Below are positions 9,333 to 17,769 of a stretch of 64,000 nucleotides of DNA, piece after piece (position 1 is the first letter of the stretch; every line of letters starts with the position of its first letter). The notes beneath the pieces were generated by a model. The model had not been told where the DNA came from, did no database searches, and saw nothing but the letters and a program-made list of their open reading frames with translations. A program made the position numbers and the translations under genes. This DNA is from Leifsonia soli (lineage in GTDB: Bacteria; Actinomycetota; Actinomycetes; Actinomycetales; Microbacteriaceae): the NCBI RefSeq assembly GCF_013408745.1, contig NZ_JACCBJ010000001.1, positions 3,658,001 through 3,722,000 on the forward strand. The letters are read 5' to 3'.

Positions 9333-9352
9333 AGTCGACCGAAAAGTCGACC
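9333..9352 (+). repeat. Direct repeat in front of the MbcA-like gene
   Basis: AGTCGACC occurs twice with a 12-base period, each copy holding the palindrome GTCGAC, 18-37 bases before the start of the downstream gene. It could be an autoregulatory operator for that gene. Confidence 0.4.
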
Positions 9353-9369
9353 AGCCTTTGGAGCAAACG

Positions 9370-9732
9370 ATGACAAGCAACCCTCCGCACACTAAGACGA
9401 GCAGTCTCCACCTCGGCATGAGCGCCGTCGTCGGATCCTTGAATGACGCGCTGGGCGCCTCCACGGTTGCAGACTTGGCAGGGGCCAAGGATTCCAAGAC
9501 TCCGTTCCGTTGGGCGCAAACTGGGGGTCCAACGCCCAGGGATACGTCAGCGCGTCGGTTGCTGTTCGCTTACGAGCAGTGGACTCTGTTGCGGACGGCG
9601 ATCGGGGCGGAGGCCGCGCGTCTGTGGTTCATCGCAGCGAACCCGGCGCTTTCCTACGAGACTCCGGTCGAGGCGATCCGGGGGGACCGGTTCAAGGAAA
9701 CAGCTAAGGCGGCTGCCAGTCTCGCCGGGTAA
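9370..9732 (+). CDS. MbcA/ParS/Xre-like antitoxin-type protein without toxin partner, 120 aa
   Basis: The C-terminal half (EQWTLLRTAIGAEAARLWFI, then ANPALSYETPVEAIRGDRF) has the pattern of the toxin-binding domain of MbcA/ParS-type antitoxins, in which a P-x-L and a TP-x-E-A-I segment are diagnostic. The N-terminal half (LNDALGASTVADLAGAKDSK) resembles a small DNA-binding helical domain. Family members neutralise RES-domain NAD+-degrading toxins, but no RES gene is adjacent; an orphan regulator role is possible. ATG 9370 follows GGAG. The gene converges on tniQ across a shared hairpin and may be cargo of the Tn7-like element. Confidence 0.6.
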   Translation: MTSNPPHTKTSSLHLGMSAVVGSLNDALGASTVADLAGAKDSKTPFRWAQTGGPTPRDTSARRLLFAYEQWTLLRTAIGAEAARLWFIAANPALSYETPVEAIRGDRFKETAKAAASLAG

Positions 9733-9733
9733 C

Positions 9734-9771
9734 GCCTTGGCTCGGGTGCGATGGACCCGAACCAAGGCGCC
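9734..9771. terminator. Bidirectional terminator between the MbcA-like gene and tniQ
   Basis: A 15-bp stem (CGCCTTGGCTCGGGT paired with ACCCGAACCAAGGCG, one mismatch) and a 7-base loop fill the gap between two convergent genes. It can stop transcription from both sides. Confidence 0.75.
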
Positions 9772-9775
9772 ATCG

Positions 9776-11743
9776 TCAGAATGTTCCGTCCCCGAGGCCC
9801 GCTGCGATTCGCTTTTCTTTGGGGCAGAGAACGCACCCGCGGCTTTGGCGTCTACCGTGGACGCTTCGCTGCGTCTGGTGTCCCGCTGCTTTGCACGTCC
9901 ACCACACGGCTGAGCGAGGGACCCTGCCTGCGCCGTTGGCCTCGATGTCGTACTCGCTCATGATGACCGGGTACCGACCGAAATAGTCGATACCGGCGTT
10001 CCAGCATGCGCCGCAGCCGTTGTTCTCTCGCGCGGCGGGGGTTTTCACAGTGATGTGTCCGTTCGGGCATCGCCAACGCCTCTTGATTCTGTGAGAGCGG
10101 AGCAGGTCTTTGAACTGGAGGCCGTCGTTGAGTTCCGGGTCCCACTCGGTTCCGAGGTCCGGTCGGACGTCGATGAGCTTGATGTCGGGTGCCGTCTTGA
10201 AGCGGTAGAAGTCCTCCCGCGCACACATCAGGCAGCCGGAGCCGGCCAGTCTCCGCCGCAAGAAAGTCTCATAGCGGTGTCCGCACTCCTGGCAGATGAA
10301 CCACGCCTTGGCCCTGCTGTCGTTGGCCCGCATTTCCCACGGCGACAGCTCATTCCTTTCGTGGTCCCATTCGGCGATCACCTGAGGCACCAGTGCAGCT
10401 ATCGAGTTGCGTTCGGGCGCGAGGACACGGTCGTCGCAGACGACACAGGGTTCCACCGCTCGGCATTGCACGGTTACGCTCCGCACGTACTTGTGGCCTA
10501 AGGGGCACTTCCACCCCATGCGGGTCTTCAGAGTGGACGTGAGGTCAGTGACCGCCGTCCCAGGGTTCGCTTCCGCATCGAAGTACGTCGCCCGGAGGGG
10601 ATGCGTCATGGTGATGTCGTTCTCGCCGGGAACGACGCGGCGACCGTCGCAGTACGCGCAACGGTACGAGCTGCGGGCACTCAGACGAGCGACCGCAAGA
10701 ACGCTTGTCCGGTGACCGTTGACGCAGATTCCGGGCGTGCCCTGCTTACGTCCTCCGAGCATGAACAACTCGCTATGGCCTGCACTGCGGTGGGTGAGGA
10801 CCTCGCGCCAGTTGTCGTTTGTGATTTCGGTGACGCCGCTCGCGGCGAGGTACCGGCTGAACGGCTCCAACGGTCGGGCAGGGGACTTCCAGTGATGGAC
10901 AACGGCCGGGTCGAGGTGGAAGTCGTGCTGCCAGTACGTCTGCAACTGGCCGGCGCCGAGGACCCACTCCCGGACCGCAAGGGCTGTGGGGCGGAGGTAG
11001 TGCCAGACACGGTTGACCAGCTCGACGTCGCCCAGGCCGACACGCTCGAGCTGCTGCGCGAGATACTCGTGCGCAGACTGGTACGTCTGGCACGGGTTAA
11101 AGAACCTGATGGCGAAGCTGGTGGATGCGATGAGCCCCCAGATTCGCATCGCATCCGGGAACGGTTTCGCCGGCATGAGGTGGTGCTCGGCCTCGTCGGC
11201 AAGGGACGGGTCCACGACATGAACGAGCTCCCACAGGGTGGTGGCGTCGACGACGCCTTTGCGGCGCAGCTTCTGGAAGATGCGTTCCGCGGCGACGAAG
11301 TCGTCGCCGACCACGTGCTGTATTTCCGGTGTTGCACCGGAGCCGACCCAGATTCGGTGTCGGGTGCAGACGAGGTTGTCGAGGTGCGGTTGAAGCTCGA
11401 CGGTTTCTCCGGCGGAGCAGAGCCGGCACATCCACTGGTCGCCGGTGCCGACCCGGCACCCGGCGCAGCTGGTCCCATCAGGGTGCTGCAGTTCACGGGG
11501 GTTGTATTGGAAGAGTGCTTCGTCGATTCGTGTCTTCTCGCAGACAATCCGTCGCCACAGCGCGTGCGGTTTGAGGTCCGGGTACGCCGGTCGCGCCCAC
11601 CGCATCATCTGCCGCTGGTGGGCGGCATCGAGGAAGTTCGCGGCAAGGTAGCGGGCAGAGTAGCTGTCGAACGTTTCGTGGTGTCGCAACCGGGGTGTGA
11701 ACGGCAGCGGGCGGTTGATGGAGTTGGGGCTGTCAGGCAGCAA
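9776..11743 (-). CDS. tniQ: TniQ/TnsD-type target-selection protein with C-terminal zinc-binding repeats, 655 aa
   Basis: The fourth gene of a Tn7-like operon. The N-terminus carries the TniQ signature PFTPRLRHHETFDSYSARYL and a cysteine/histidine cluster (CAGC, CRLC, LVCTRH) around residues 95-130. From about residue 370 the protein contains at least four repeats of a treble-clef zinc domain of the PF14311 kind: paired cysteines with W-K-C-P-x-GH or C-x-x-CGH followed by R...G-x-GC-x-x-C, for instance CQECGHRYETFLRRRLAGSG and WRCPNGHITVKTPAAR. TniQ proteins recruit TnsC to the insertion site, so the repeats are likely to read the target. The start is TTG 11743 behind AAGGAGG, inside the end of tnsC (11-base overlap). 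ATG-started longer versions would run deep into tnsC. Confidence 0.85.
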   Translation of the reverse strand: MLPDSPNSINRPLPFTPRLRHHETFDSYSARYLAANFLDAAHQRQMMRWARPAYPDLKPHALWRRIVCEKTRIDEALFQYNPRELQHPDGTSCAGCRVGTGDQWMCRLCSAGETVELQPHLDNLVCTRHRIWVGSGATPEIQHVVGDDFVAAERIFQKLRRKGVVDATTLWELVHVVDPSLADEAEHHLMPAKPFPDAMRIWGLIASTSFAIRFFNPCQTYQSAHEYLAQQLERVGLGDVELVNRVWHYLRPTALAVREWVLGAGQLQTYWQHDFHLDPAVVHHWKSPARPLEPFSRYLAASGVTEITNDNWREVLTHRSAGHSELFMLGGRKQGTPGICVNGHRTSVLAVARLSARSSYRCAYCDGRRVVPGENDITMTHPLRATYFDAEANPGTAVTDLTSTLKTRMGWKCPLGHKYVRSVTVQCRAVEPCVVCDDRVLAPERNSIAALVPQVIAEWDHERNELSPWEMRANDSRAKAWFICQECGHRYETFLRRRLAGSGCLMCAREDFYRFKTAPDIKLIDVRPDLGTEWDPELNDGLQFKDLLRSHRIKRRWRCPNGHITVKTPAARENNGCGACWNAGIDYFGRYPVIMSEYDIEANGAGRVPRSAVWWTCKAAGHQTQRSVHGRRQSRGCVLCPKEKRIAAGLGDGTF

Positions 11744-12776
11744 TGTTGCCTCCTTCGTAGATGACGGATTCGGAAGTGATGTCGCGGCGCTGGCTGCTGA
11801 AGCTGCTGGCGTCGAAGTGCTCCATGTCCGCGTCGGCGTCGAAGATGAGGTCGACGGTGGTTCTGGTGAGCAGCTTGGCGAGCGCTCCGATGGAGCCGTG
11901 GGTGGCCTCATGGAGCTCGTTGGCGTGGGCGAGGATGCTCTTCGGTTTCTGCGCGAGGAGGAGGAGCTCACGCTCGTAATTGATGAGGAGCTGAGACCAG
12001 CGCAGTTTTAGCTCGTCGTTGGCTATCGAGTACGGGCGCAGCTCTTGCTGGATGAACCTGCTGGCGAGCTGGTTGCCGCGGACCCCGGCGAGGATGTCGC
12101 TGCTGAGGACGTGGATGCCCGAGATGACGAACGTCGCCTTGACCGCGTTGGTGAGCTCCTTGATGTAGTCGACCGTTTCGCCGTTGCCGGGGTTTCTGGC
12201 GGCGATGTTCTGGAACTCGTCGATGACGACCAGCTGAGTGCGCTTCTTCTGCATGACTTGCACCACGGTCGTCAGAATGTGGTCGGTCTTGTATGCGGTG
12301 GGGATGACCAGGCCGAAGAACTCAGCGAACGCGGTCAGGAGCGCACGCCCGCTGGAGCGGGGCCGGGCTTCGATGTACACGACGGGGACGTCACCGTCGC
12401 GGACCCCGTACGGGTGCTCCTCCATGTACTTGTCGTACGTCCACTGCATCAGGTACTGGCAGAGGGTGGTCTTGCCCATGTGGCCGGCGCCGTCGATGAT
12501 GAGCCCTGTCCGGTTGGGGGCGTAGAGGTTCCCGCGGCGAATCTGGCGGTAGAGCATCAACGTCTCTTCACCGAGCGGGGTCTTGACGCGGATTCCACCG
12601 GTGACGTACTTCGCTCGGTCCTCGTCGTACCGTTTCCGTTTGGGCGGCGTGAGCGCGCCGTATGCGGCGGCGGTCAGCCGTTCTGGGCGTTCGATTTTGG
12701 TGGTGAGGGAATGCTGGAGGCCCTCCAACAGGGTGATGTGGGGGATGTCGATGTCGTCCCTGAACAGTGCGCTCAC
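11733..12776 (-). CDS. tnsC: TnsC-like AAA+ ATPase of Tn7-like transposon, 347 aa
   Basis: The transposition regulator ATPase. Walker A is GAGHMGKTT at residues 96-104 and Walker B is QLVVIDEFQN ending around 190, followed by sensor-like segments (ATFVISGIHVLSSDILAGVR). This is the TniB/TnsC type AAA+ domain that forms ATP-dependent filaments on target DNA, is recruited by TniQ and activates TnsB. The GTG start overlaps the tnsB stop by four bases (GTGA) and its 3' end overlaps tniQ, so all are co-translated. Length is close to usual TnsC proteins of compact Tn7-like elements. The N-terminal 60 residues are probably the TnsB-contact region. Confidence 0.9.
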   Translation of the reverse strand: MSALFRDDIDIPHITLLEGLQHSLTTKIERPERLTAAAYGALTPPKRKRYDEDRAKYVTGGIRVKTPLGEETLMLYRQIRRGNLYAPNRTGLIIDGAGHMGKTTLCQYLMQWTYDKYMEEHPYGVRDGDVPVVYIEARPRSSGRALLTAFAEFFGLVIPTAYKTDHILTTVVQVMQKKRTQLVVIDEFQNIAARNPGNGETVDYIKELTNAVKATFVISGIHVLSSDILAGVRGNQLASRFIQQELRPYSIANDELKLRWSQLLINYERELLLLAQKPKSILAHANELHEATHGSIGALAKLLTRTTVDLIFDADADMEHFDASSFSSQRRDITSESVIYEGGNIAA

Positions 12777-14800
12777 AGGTCCATTCCTTCGAAGTAGTCG
12801 ACTTCGTCGTAGTTGAGGTCGTCGGGTGCGACCACGTCGGCCTTCGGCGGCACCGGGATGGCAACGGTTGTTGGGGCCTGAAATGGCGTCCCGGCGATTT
12901 CAGCCTGCTTCAGCGCCTCAGCGGCTCGCGCGCGTGCCTTCGACTGGGCGATGACGGTGTCGCTGGTCTGGCTGAGAATCTCGAGAGTGAGGTCCTCGAA
13001 GTGGTGGTCGTCTCGACGGGTGTCCGAGGCGCGGATGATGCGGCGGGCTTCGGCGGCGACGGCGGTGGAGTGCGGCTCGTTGATGACCCCCTGGTGCCGC
13101 CAGGCGGCTTCAATCCATTCGCCGTCCGGTCCCTTAACCCAGATGGCGCGCGGGTCGTACGGGTTCGCGCGGAACTCGACTTTGTTGTCGGGGCGGCCAT
13201 TCTCGTCGACCCGCTTCGGTGCAATGCGGAGCTTGTGGAGGCCGAGCGAGTCGTAGAACCGGTTGTTGTACTGGATGCCGTTGGCGGTGATGACTCGGAA
13301 CTCGGTCGGCAGCAGCTCGATGTAGTCGACTGCTTCGATTGCTACCGGCGGCTTCCCTTTGACGTTGAAGCAGGCGGCGTACATCTCGTTGGGGGAGAGG
13401 GAGATGCCGGGGTGGAAGGGGTCGATGAGTGAGTCGCTCGGCCGGTTCTGGTAGACCCGGGTCACCCACTCGTCGTAGAGCAGGTCGAGTGAGACAAGGT
13501 CGAGTGCTTCGTACTCGCCTTCGGTTCGGCCGCGATTCGCGGGTGAGCCGCCGGTGAACATCGCCAGGTACTGCACGAACCCGTCTTTGACGGTGCGGAA
13601 CGCCCGCTCGACGTGGGGCTTGTCGGTGCCCTGCGCCGGCGCGGCGTAGAGCAAATCGACGCCCCACTTCCGGCATGCGGCTTCGAAGGTCGTACCGGTG
13701 TAATCCGTGCCGTGGTCGACGGTGATGGCCGATGGGACGATGAACGGGCGGTGCTGGTCGAGTTCAGTTCGCTCTTCCTCGGACACCAGGTCCACCCACG
13801 GGAACCGTTTCTGCAGGGTTCGCCATGCCGTGTTTGCGCCGGGCCGCATTGCCCGCGGTGTCATCGCCTGGGCGAGCAGGAAGGCGTGGTCGACCGCTTT
13901 CGCGGCTTCCAGCCGGAAGGAGTGGGCGATGATGGTGCCGGTGCAGACGTCGACCATCTGGGTGAGGATGGGGCGGGTGATGTGCCCTTCGCTGTCGATG
14001 ACGGGGCAGTCGAGGGTAGTGCTGTCGATTTCGACGAGCTCGCCGGGAGCGTATTTACGGCTGTCGCCGAACGGGCGCTTCGGCGTGACAGCACGCTCGC
14101 GACGCTGCTTCGCTGTCCCGGTGGTGTACTTGCCGGAGGCGAGGTAGTTGAACTGGCGGTACTGGGTGGCTCGTGACCCTGTCGGGATGACCTCGCCCGG
14201 GTACTGGTCTTTCAGACGTTTCCGGGCAATGGCGAGCAGCGCATTGGCGGTGCGTGTGGACTCGTTGGTCTGAGCAGTGATGACTTCTTTCAGGCAGGTG
14301 AGCCAGCGCTCGTCTGCTCTGTCCAACGGCCCTTCAGTGCGGATGGTGCGGTTGTCGATGAGCGCTGCCAGCCCACCGTCCTTGTACTTCTTCCGCTTCC
14401 GGTAGAGCGTTGAAACGGACACCGTGCGGCCGAGCTTGGTGAGCTCTGCGGACTTCTTCGAGACTCGGTCCTCGAGTTTCACCGTTGCCGGGTCGTAGTC
14501 GGGGTTGACGGGCGCCTCCGTGTCAGAGGGGTTCTTGCGTCCGGTTTCCATCTCGTTGAGGTGGCCGGCCCAGAACATCAGCTCCGGCCGGTCATCGTCG
14601 GAGATGTTGTCGAGCTGGCGCGGGTCGGCTTCGATTCGCTTCGGCGGTTCGGTGAGGCGGGGGACAATCCAGTCCATGCTGACGTTGCGGTATTCGCCGG
14701 TGTTGATGTTTCGGAGCGTGTACATGCGGCCGGCGATTTCGCAGATGGTGTAGTCGCCTTCGGTGAGGCGGAGGGTGGAGTTGGGGTCGAGGTAGCGCAT
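12773..14800 (-). CDS. tnsB: TnsB-like DDE transposase of Tn7-like transposon, 675 aa
   Basis: An rve-fold (Mu/TnsB class) transposase. Before the catalytic core lie helix-turn-helix segments (VSVSTLYRKRKKYKDGGLAA around residues 128-147). The catalytic triad is readable as D259 (GELVEIDSTT), D362 (ITVDHGTDYTG) and E398 (DKPHVERAFRTV). The C-terminal beta-barrel (IELLPTEFRVITANGIQYNN) is the Mu-type C-domain and a flexible tail for TnsC contact follows. It joins 3' transposon ends to the target. ATG 14800 shares one base with the tnsA stop (TGATG); the 3' end overlaps tnsC by four bases. All key residues are present, so the enzyme looks functional. Confidence 0.92.
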   Translation of the reverse strand: MRYLDPNSTLRLTEGDYTICEIAGRMYTLRNINTGEYRNVSMDWIVPRLTEPPKRIEADPRQLDNISDDDRPELMFWAGHLNEMETGRKNPSDTEAPVNPDYDPATVKLEDRVSKKSAELTKLGRTVSVSTLYRKRKKYKDGGLAALIDNRTIRTEGPLDRADERWLTCLKEVITAQTNESTRTANALLAIARKRLKDQYPGEVIPTGSRATQYRQFNYLASGKYTTGTAKQRRERAVTPKRPFGDSRKYAPGELVEIDSTTLDCPVIDSEGHITRPILTQMVDVCTGTIIAHSFRLEAAKAVDHAFLLAQAMTPRAMRPGANTAWRTLQKRFPWVDLVSEEERTELDQHRPFIVPSAITVDHGTDYTGTTFEAACRKWGVDLLYAAPAQGTDKPHVERAFRTVKDGFVQYLAMFTGGSPANRGRTEGEYEALDLVSLDLLYDEWVTRVYQNRPSDSLIDPFHPGISLSPNEMYAACFNVKGKPPVAIEAVDYIELLPTEFRVITANGIQYNNRFYDSLGLHKLRIAPKRVDENGRPDNKVEFRANPYDPRAIWVKGPDGEWIEAAWRHQGVINEPHSTAVAAEARRIIRASDTRRDDHHFEDLTLEILSQTSDTVIAQSKARARAAEALKQAEIAGTPFQAPTTVAIPVPPKADVVAPDDLNYDEVDYFEGMDL

Positions 14801-15558
14801 CAGATTCCCTTTCGGAGAACGGTTGAATGGTTGAACGGGCGGGTGAGGACGGCTGTCAGGTGGCCGGTCCACAGCAGGCTGTACAGCTGGGACGTGGTGA
14901 CAACGGGGGCGATGTCGGGGGCGTAGTGCTCGATGGCTTCACCGAGGGTGAGGCCGGGGACGGTTTTCAGTAGTTCGTCGTGTGCCTCATCTGGTGGCGC
15001 CCAGCGCGGGTGCCGGTACAGGCTCAGCAGGAGGACGTTCTTGAGGAGGGCTGGTTCGACGCCGGTGAAGGTTTCGTATTTCCATCCGACCGAGTCGCAC
15101 AGCTCCTGCGTGTTGGCGAACTGCCGGCGAATCCGGTCGTTGATGAGGCCTTCGAAGTGGACATCGAGGATGGCCCGCGTGCCGTCGGCGTGTACGACGA
15201 AGTAGTCGGGGTAGTGGTAGGTGCCGTCACCGAACTGCATCAGGCACGGTTGCGGGGTGACGGCGGCGACGGGGCTGAGGAAGTCGAGAAACGTCAGCGC
15301 CCACTTCTCGAACAGCGACTCATGCCAGACGTGTCGGTCCAGTTGTGAGAACCAGTACTTGCCGGGCCGGTGCCGCTGCCCGTGGTATTGCTTGGGCTCC
15401 CGCGCCCGCTGCGTCAGGTGCAGCGGTTCATGGATGAGGGCAGGCCCGGCGAACTCGGTGTGCTTCTGTCCGGTTCGGTCGAGCCACAGGACGAGGTTCC
15501 GTGACTTCCCCTCGACGGGCTTGATGGCTTTATAGGCCTTGTTGTCTCTACCTGGCAT
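14800..15558 (-). CDS. tnsA: TnsA-like endonuclease of Tn7-like transposon, 252 aa
   Basis: The first gene of the operon, with AAGGAGAACGAA before ATG 15558. The restriction-endonuclease-like core can be read as E84 (HESLFEKWALTFLDFL), D118 (YHYPDYFVVHADG) and the strand ILDVH at 130-134. In E. coli TnsA the last strand ends in Q-x-K; here it reads D-x-H, a variation worth noting. The C-terminal part (GEAIEHYAPDIAPVVTTSQL) matches the TnsA C-terminal winged-helix region. TnsA cuts the 5' ends of the element so that TnsA plus TnsB give cut-and-paste transposition. The other three genes follow without gaps. Confidence 0.85.
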   Translation of the reverse strand: MPGRDNKAYKAIKPVEGKSRNLVLWLDRTGQKHTEFAGPALIHEPLHLTQRAREPKQYHGQRHRPGKYWFSQLDRHVWHESLFEKWALTFLDFLSPVAAVTPQPCLMQFGDGTYHYPDYFVVHADGTRAILDVHFEGLINDRIRRQFANTQELCDSVGWKYETFTGVEPALLKNVLLLSLYRHPRWAPPDEAHDELLKTVPGLTLGEAIEHYAPDIAPVVTTSQLYSLLWTGHLTAVLTRPFNHSTVLRKGI

Positions 15559-16296
15559 TTCGTTCTCCTTCGCGTGGTTGCAGTAGGAGCTATGCGTGTG
15601 GCTTTCGGGTGGCTGGGTTGTAGTTGGTGTTTGCGGTGAATCGAAGCACCGGGACATGCGGAAATCTGCGCTGAAGTTCCGGAGGTGTCTGTTCTTATCA
15701 CCATCAGACGGTGTATGAAAAGACCCGATGAGAGAACTAATCGCCAGCTTCCGCCAAGGGGGTGCTGGCGCGATCCGTCGCGCGTTGAGTGGGCCAATGC
15801 TCGGCTTAACCGCCTGGAAGAAATCGGCGGCTCACACCTCAGATTGATTCGGCTCCGGAGCGACATTGCATCATTGCGACTGAAAGGACAGGCTCAACCG
15901 TGCCGACGGCCGGACGTCGGGATGTGCCCGTACGCTTTGCGCGGTGAACCGACGGGCGGCGCTCAGGCTCGGTGCTGCGCCGCCGTCCAGCGATCAGTCC
16001 TGTCCGTTGTGGTGAGGCGGTGTCGAAAAGCGCGCCAGGTTTGGGTGTCATCTGAATGGCGGTCTGCTGAAACAGTCCACGAGGTATTGACTCTTGGACC
16101 GGCTGCCAGCTGCCTCGGCAGGCCGTCACGCCCCGCTAATCAACCGATTAGGGACCATGAGTCGAGCTTGCATTTGAAAAACGAACCGCACGCCCCCTTT
16201 TGGGGTAAGCGCGTCTCGTGATCCGCCTGGCAGTCTGAGAAAGCTATGCGCTGGCAGTGCCTTCGCTGAGCAACGCAATCACACAGAAGGAAACAC
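15559..16296. other. Intergenic region upstream of tnsA; expected place of one transposon end
   Basis: About 740 bases without a convincing gene. In Tn7-like elements the end next to tnsA carries several TnsB-binding repeats and a terminal TGT. I looked for repeated 8-12-base words and find only weak candidates around CTGAA/GAAAAG words (near 15670, 15718, 16022, 16070, 16172), not enough to place the end. A small palindrome CTAATC-aacc-GATTAG lies at 16136-16151 and would sit in the promoter region of the next operon. Confidence 0.4.
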
Positions 16297-16956
16297 ATGA
16301 GCTCTCTCCCTCCGACATCGCCCGTACAGCAGTCCGCGCCCGTTCCCGAAGCGCCGCGGTCCGGGAACGGACTGGGCGTGGCCGGCCTGATCATCGGAAT
16401 TGTCGCGTTTATCGGCGCGCTCATCCCGTTCCTGAACTATGTCGCCTGGTTTCTCGGCCTCATCGGTCTCGTCTTGGGCGTCATAGGACTGCTACAGAAG
16501 AAGAAGCGCAAGGGTACCGCCATCGCAGGGACCGTCATTTCGGCAGTCTCCATCCTGCTGTCGATCATCCTCGCTGTCGCTTACACGGCAAGCTTCGCCG
16601 CCGCTGTCAAGAATGAGATGGACAAGCAGGAAGCCGCCGCCGCGCAGCCGGTCGAGGTCGTTTACGACGTCACCGGAACGAGCGCTGACGCGACCGTCAC
16701 GTACTCCACGTTCAACGACGGGCAGTCGAAGCTTGAGCAGGCATCTAATCAGGCGCTCCCGTGGACTAAGTCGGTAACCGTCAAGAAGGGCGGCGTGTTC
16801 GACTACAGCAGCTTCACCCTTACCGGTTCCAACGGCCAGGACGGCGGCGATGTCGCCTGCAAAATCACGGTCGGCGGCAAAGTCGTTTCCGAGCAGCAGG
16901 CTTCTGGTGCGTACGCAACGGTGACCTGCAACTCCACTGGCACCGACGGTAAGTAA
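16297..16956 (+). CDS. Membrane protein with N-terminal double TM hairpin and MmpS-like extracytoplasmic domain, 219 aa
   Basis: After a proline-rich start the protein has a glycine-rich hydrophobic stretch (GLGVAGLIIGIVAFIGALIP), a second (FLGLIGLVLGVIGLL), a basic KKKRKG turn and a third TM around residue 75-95; the first part is DUF4190-like. The remaining 120 residues (VEVVYDVTGTSADATVTYST to the cysteine pair VACKITVGG/ATVTCNS) have the strand pattern of MmpS-family domains, which support envelope transport in mycobacteria. ATG 16297 has AAGGAAAC upstream. It is followed in the same direction by two further envelope proteins. Confidence 0.75.
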   Translation: MSSLPPTSPVQQSAPVPEAPRSGNGLGVAGLIIGIVAFIGALIPFLNYVAWFLGLIGLVLGVIGLLQKKKRKGTAIAGTVISAVSILLSIILAVAYTASFAAAVKNEMDKQEAAAAQPVEVVYDVTGTSADATVTYSTFNDGQSKLEQASNQALPWTKSVTVKKGGVFDYSSFTLTGSNGQDGGDVACKITVGGKVVSEQQASGAYATVTCNSTGTDGK

Positions 16957-17019
16957 ACCGACTGCTGTGGTTTCGGAAACCGACTAGCAGGGGCCACAGC
17001 ACACACCAGGAGACCCGCA

Positions 17020-17769
17020 ATGAGCAACACGCCTAGCGACGACGCCAACGTCCCCTCGGAACCGGAACCGGAAGTAGAGGAAACCTCTGCCAACACAACT
17101 TCCCATATCCCGGTTGAACAGAACGCGGAACCGCCGGCGGCTGAATCCGAAGCGTCAGGATCGGGGGAGGGCGAAGCGGTGAGCGACGGCGTCTCACCGG
17201 CGAGCGGTGGGGAGAAGCGGCAGATCTGGGGTCGCACAGTCACGCTCAAGACTGCAGTCATCGCTGCCGCAGCCATCCTCATCATCGGTCTCGCCGGCGG
17301 GGCCGCTATCGGTAACCTCAGCCGTCCCGCCGTTTCGACGACCGCGGAATACCAGTCGATGAAGCACAAGCTCAGCCAGCAGCTGTCCGACACAAAGTCG
17401 GAGCTCGGGATCTCGCAGAACAACCTCGACGCGGCGAACCAGCGCGTCGCGGACATCAAGGACCGCGAAGCGGCACTGGTCGCTGGTGAAGCGAAACTGA
17501 AAGCTGATCAGGCGGCGTTGGATCAGCGCACGCAGCAGGTGCAGTCAACGCAGTTCGGCGACGGCGTCCACGTTGTCGGCACCAACGTCACCCCTGGTGT
17601 GTATTCAATCAGCAGCAGTAGCAACTGCTACTACGCCTGGATGACCGGCACGGGTTCGGACGCTGACATCGTCGAGAACAACATCGTCTCTGGTCCCGCC
17701 ACGGTCACTCTGAAGCCGGGCGACATCTTCGAGACGAGCCGTTGCGGCACATGGACGAAGGTCGGCTGA
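17020..17769 (+). CDS. Single-TM protein with coiled-coil and C-terminal extracytoplasmic domain, 249 aa
   Basis: An acidic cytoplasmic N-terminus (about 75 aa) is followed by one TM helix (LKTAVIAAAAILIIGLAGGA), a coiled-coil (residues about 110-175, heptads with Q, K, E, L), and a C-terminal domain of about 70 aa containing GVHVVGTNVTPGVYSISSSS, NCYYAWMT and SRCGTWTKVG. The C-terminal domain, with its two cysteines and G-x-Y segment, recurs in actinobacterial surface lipoproteins; its function is unknown. AGGAG precedes the ATG. The stop overlaps the start of the next gene (TGATG). Confidence 0.75.
   Translation: MSNTPSDDANVPSEPEPEVEETSANTTSHIPVEQNAEPPAAESEASGSGEGEAVSDGVSPASGGEKRQIWGRTVTLKTAVIAAAAILIIGLAGGAAIGNLSRPAVSTTAEYQSMKHKLSQQLSDTKSELGISQNNLDAANQRVADIKDREAALVAGEAKLKADQAALDQRTQQVQSTQFGDGVHVVGTNVTPGVYSISSSSNCYYAWMTGTGSDADIVENNIVSGPATVTLKPGDIFETSRCGTWTKVG

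Noticed and set aside
10601..11764. A 387-codon plus-strand frame over tniQ
   Set aside because: Opposite-strand shadow of tniQ and the tnsC end; composition is biased and no motif is seen.
15685..16221. Open frame of 178 codons upstream of the MmpS-like gene
   Set aside because: No ribosome site, arginine-rich and no recognisable fold; it lies in the expected transposon-end region.
15559..16296. Candidate TnsB-binding repeats based on CTGAA/GAAAAG words
   Set aside because: Spacing and extent of the matches are too poor to define a transposon end by eye.
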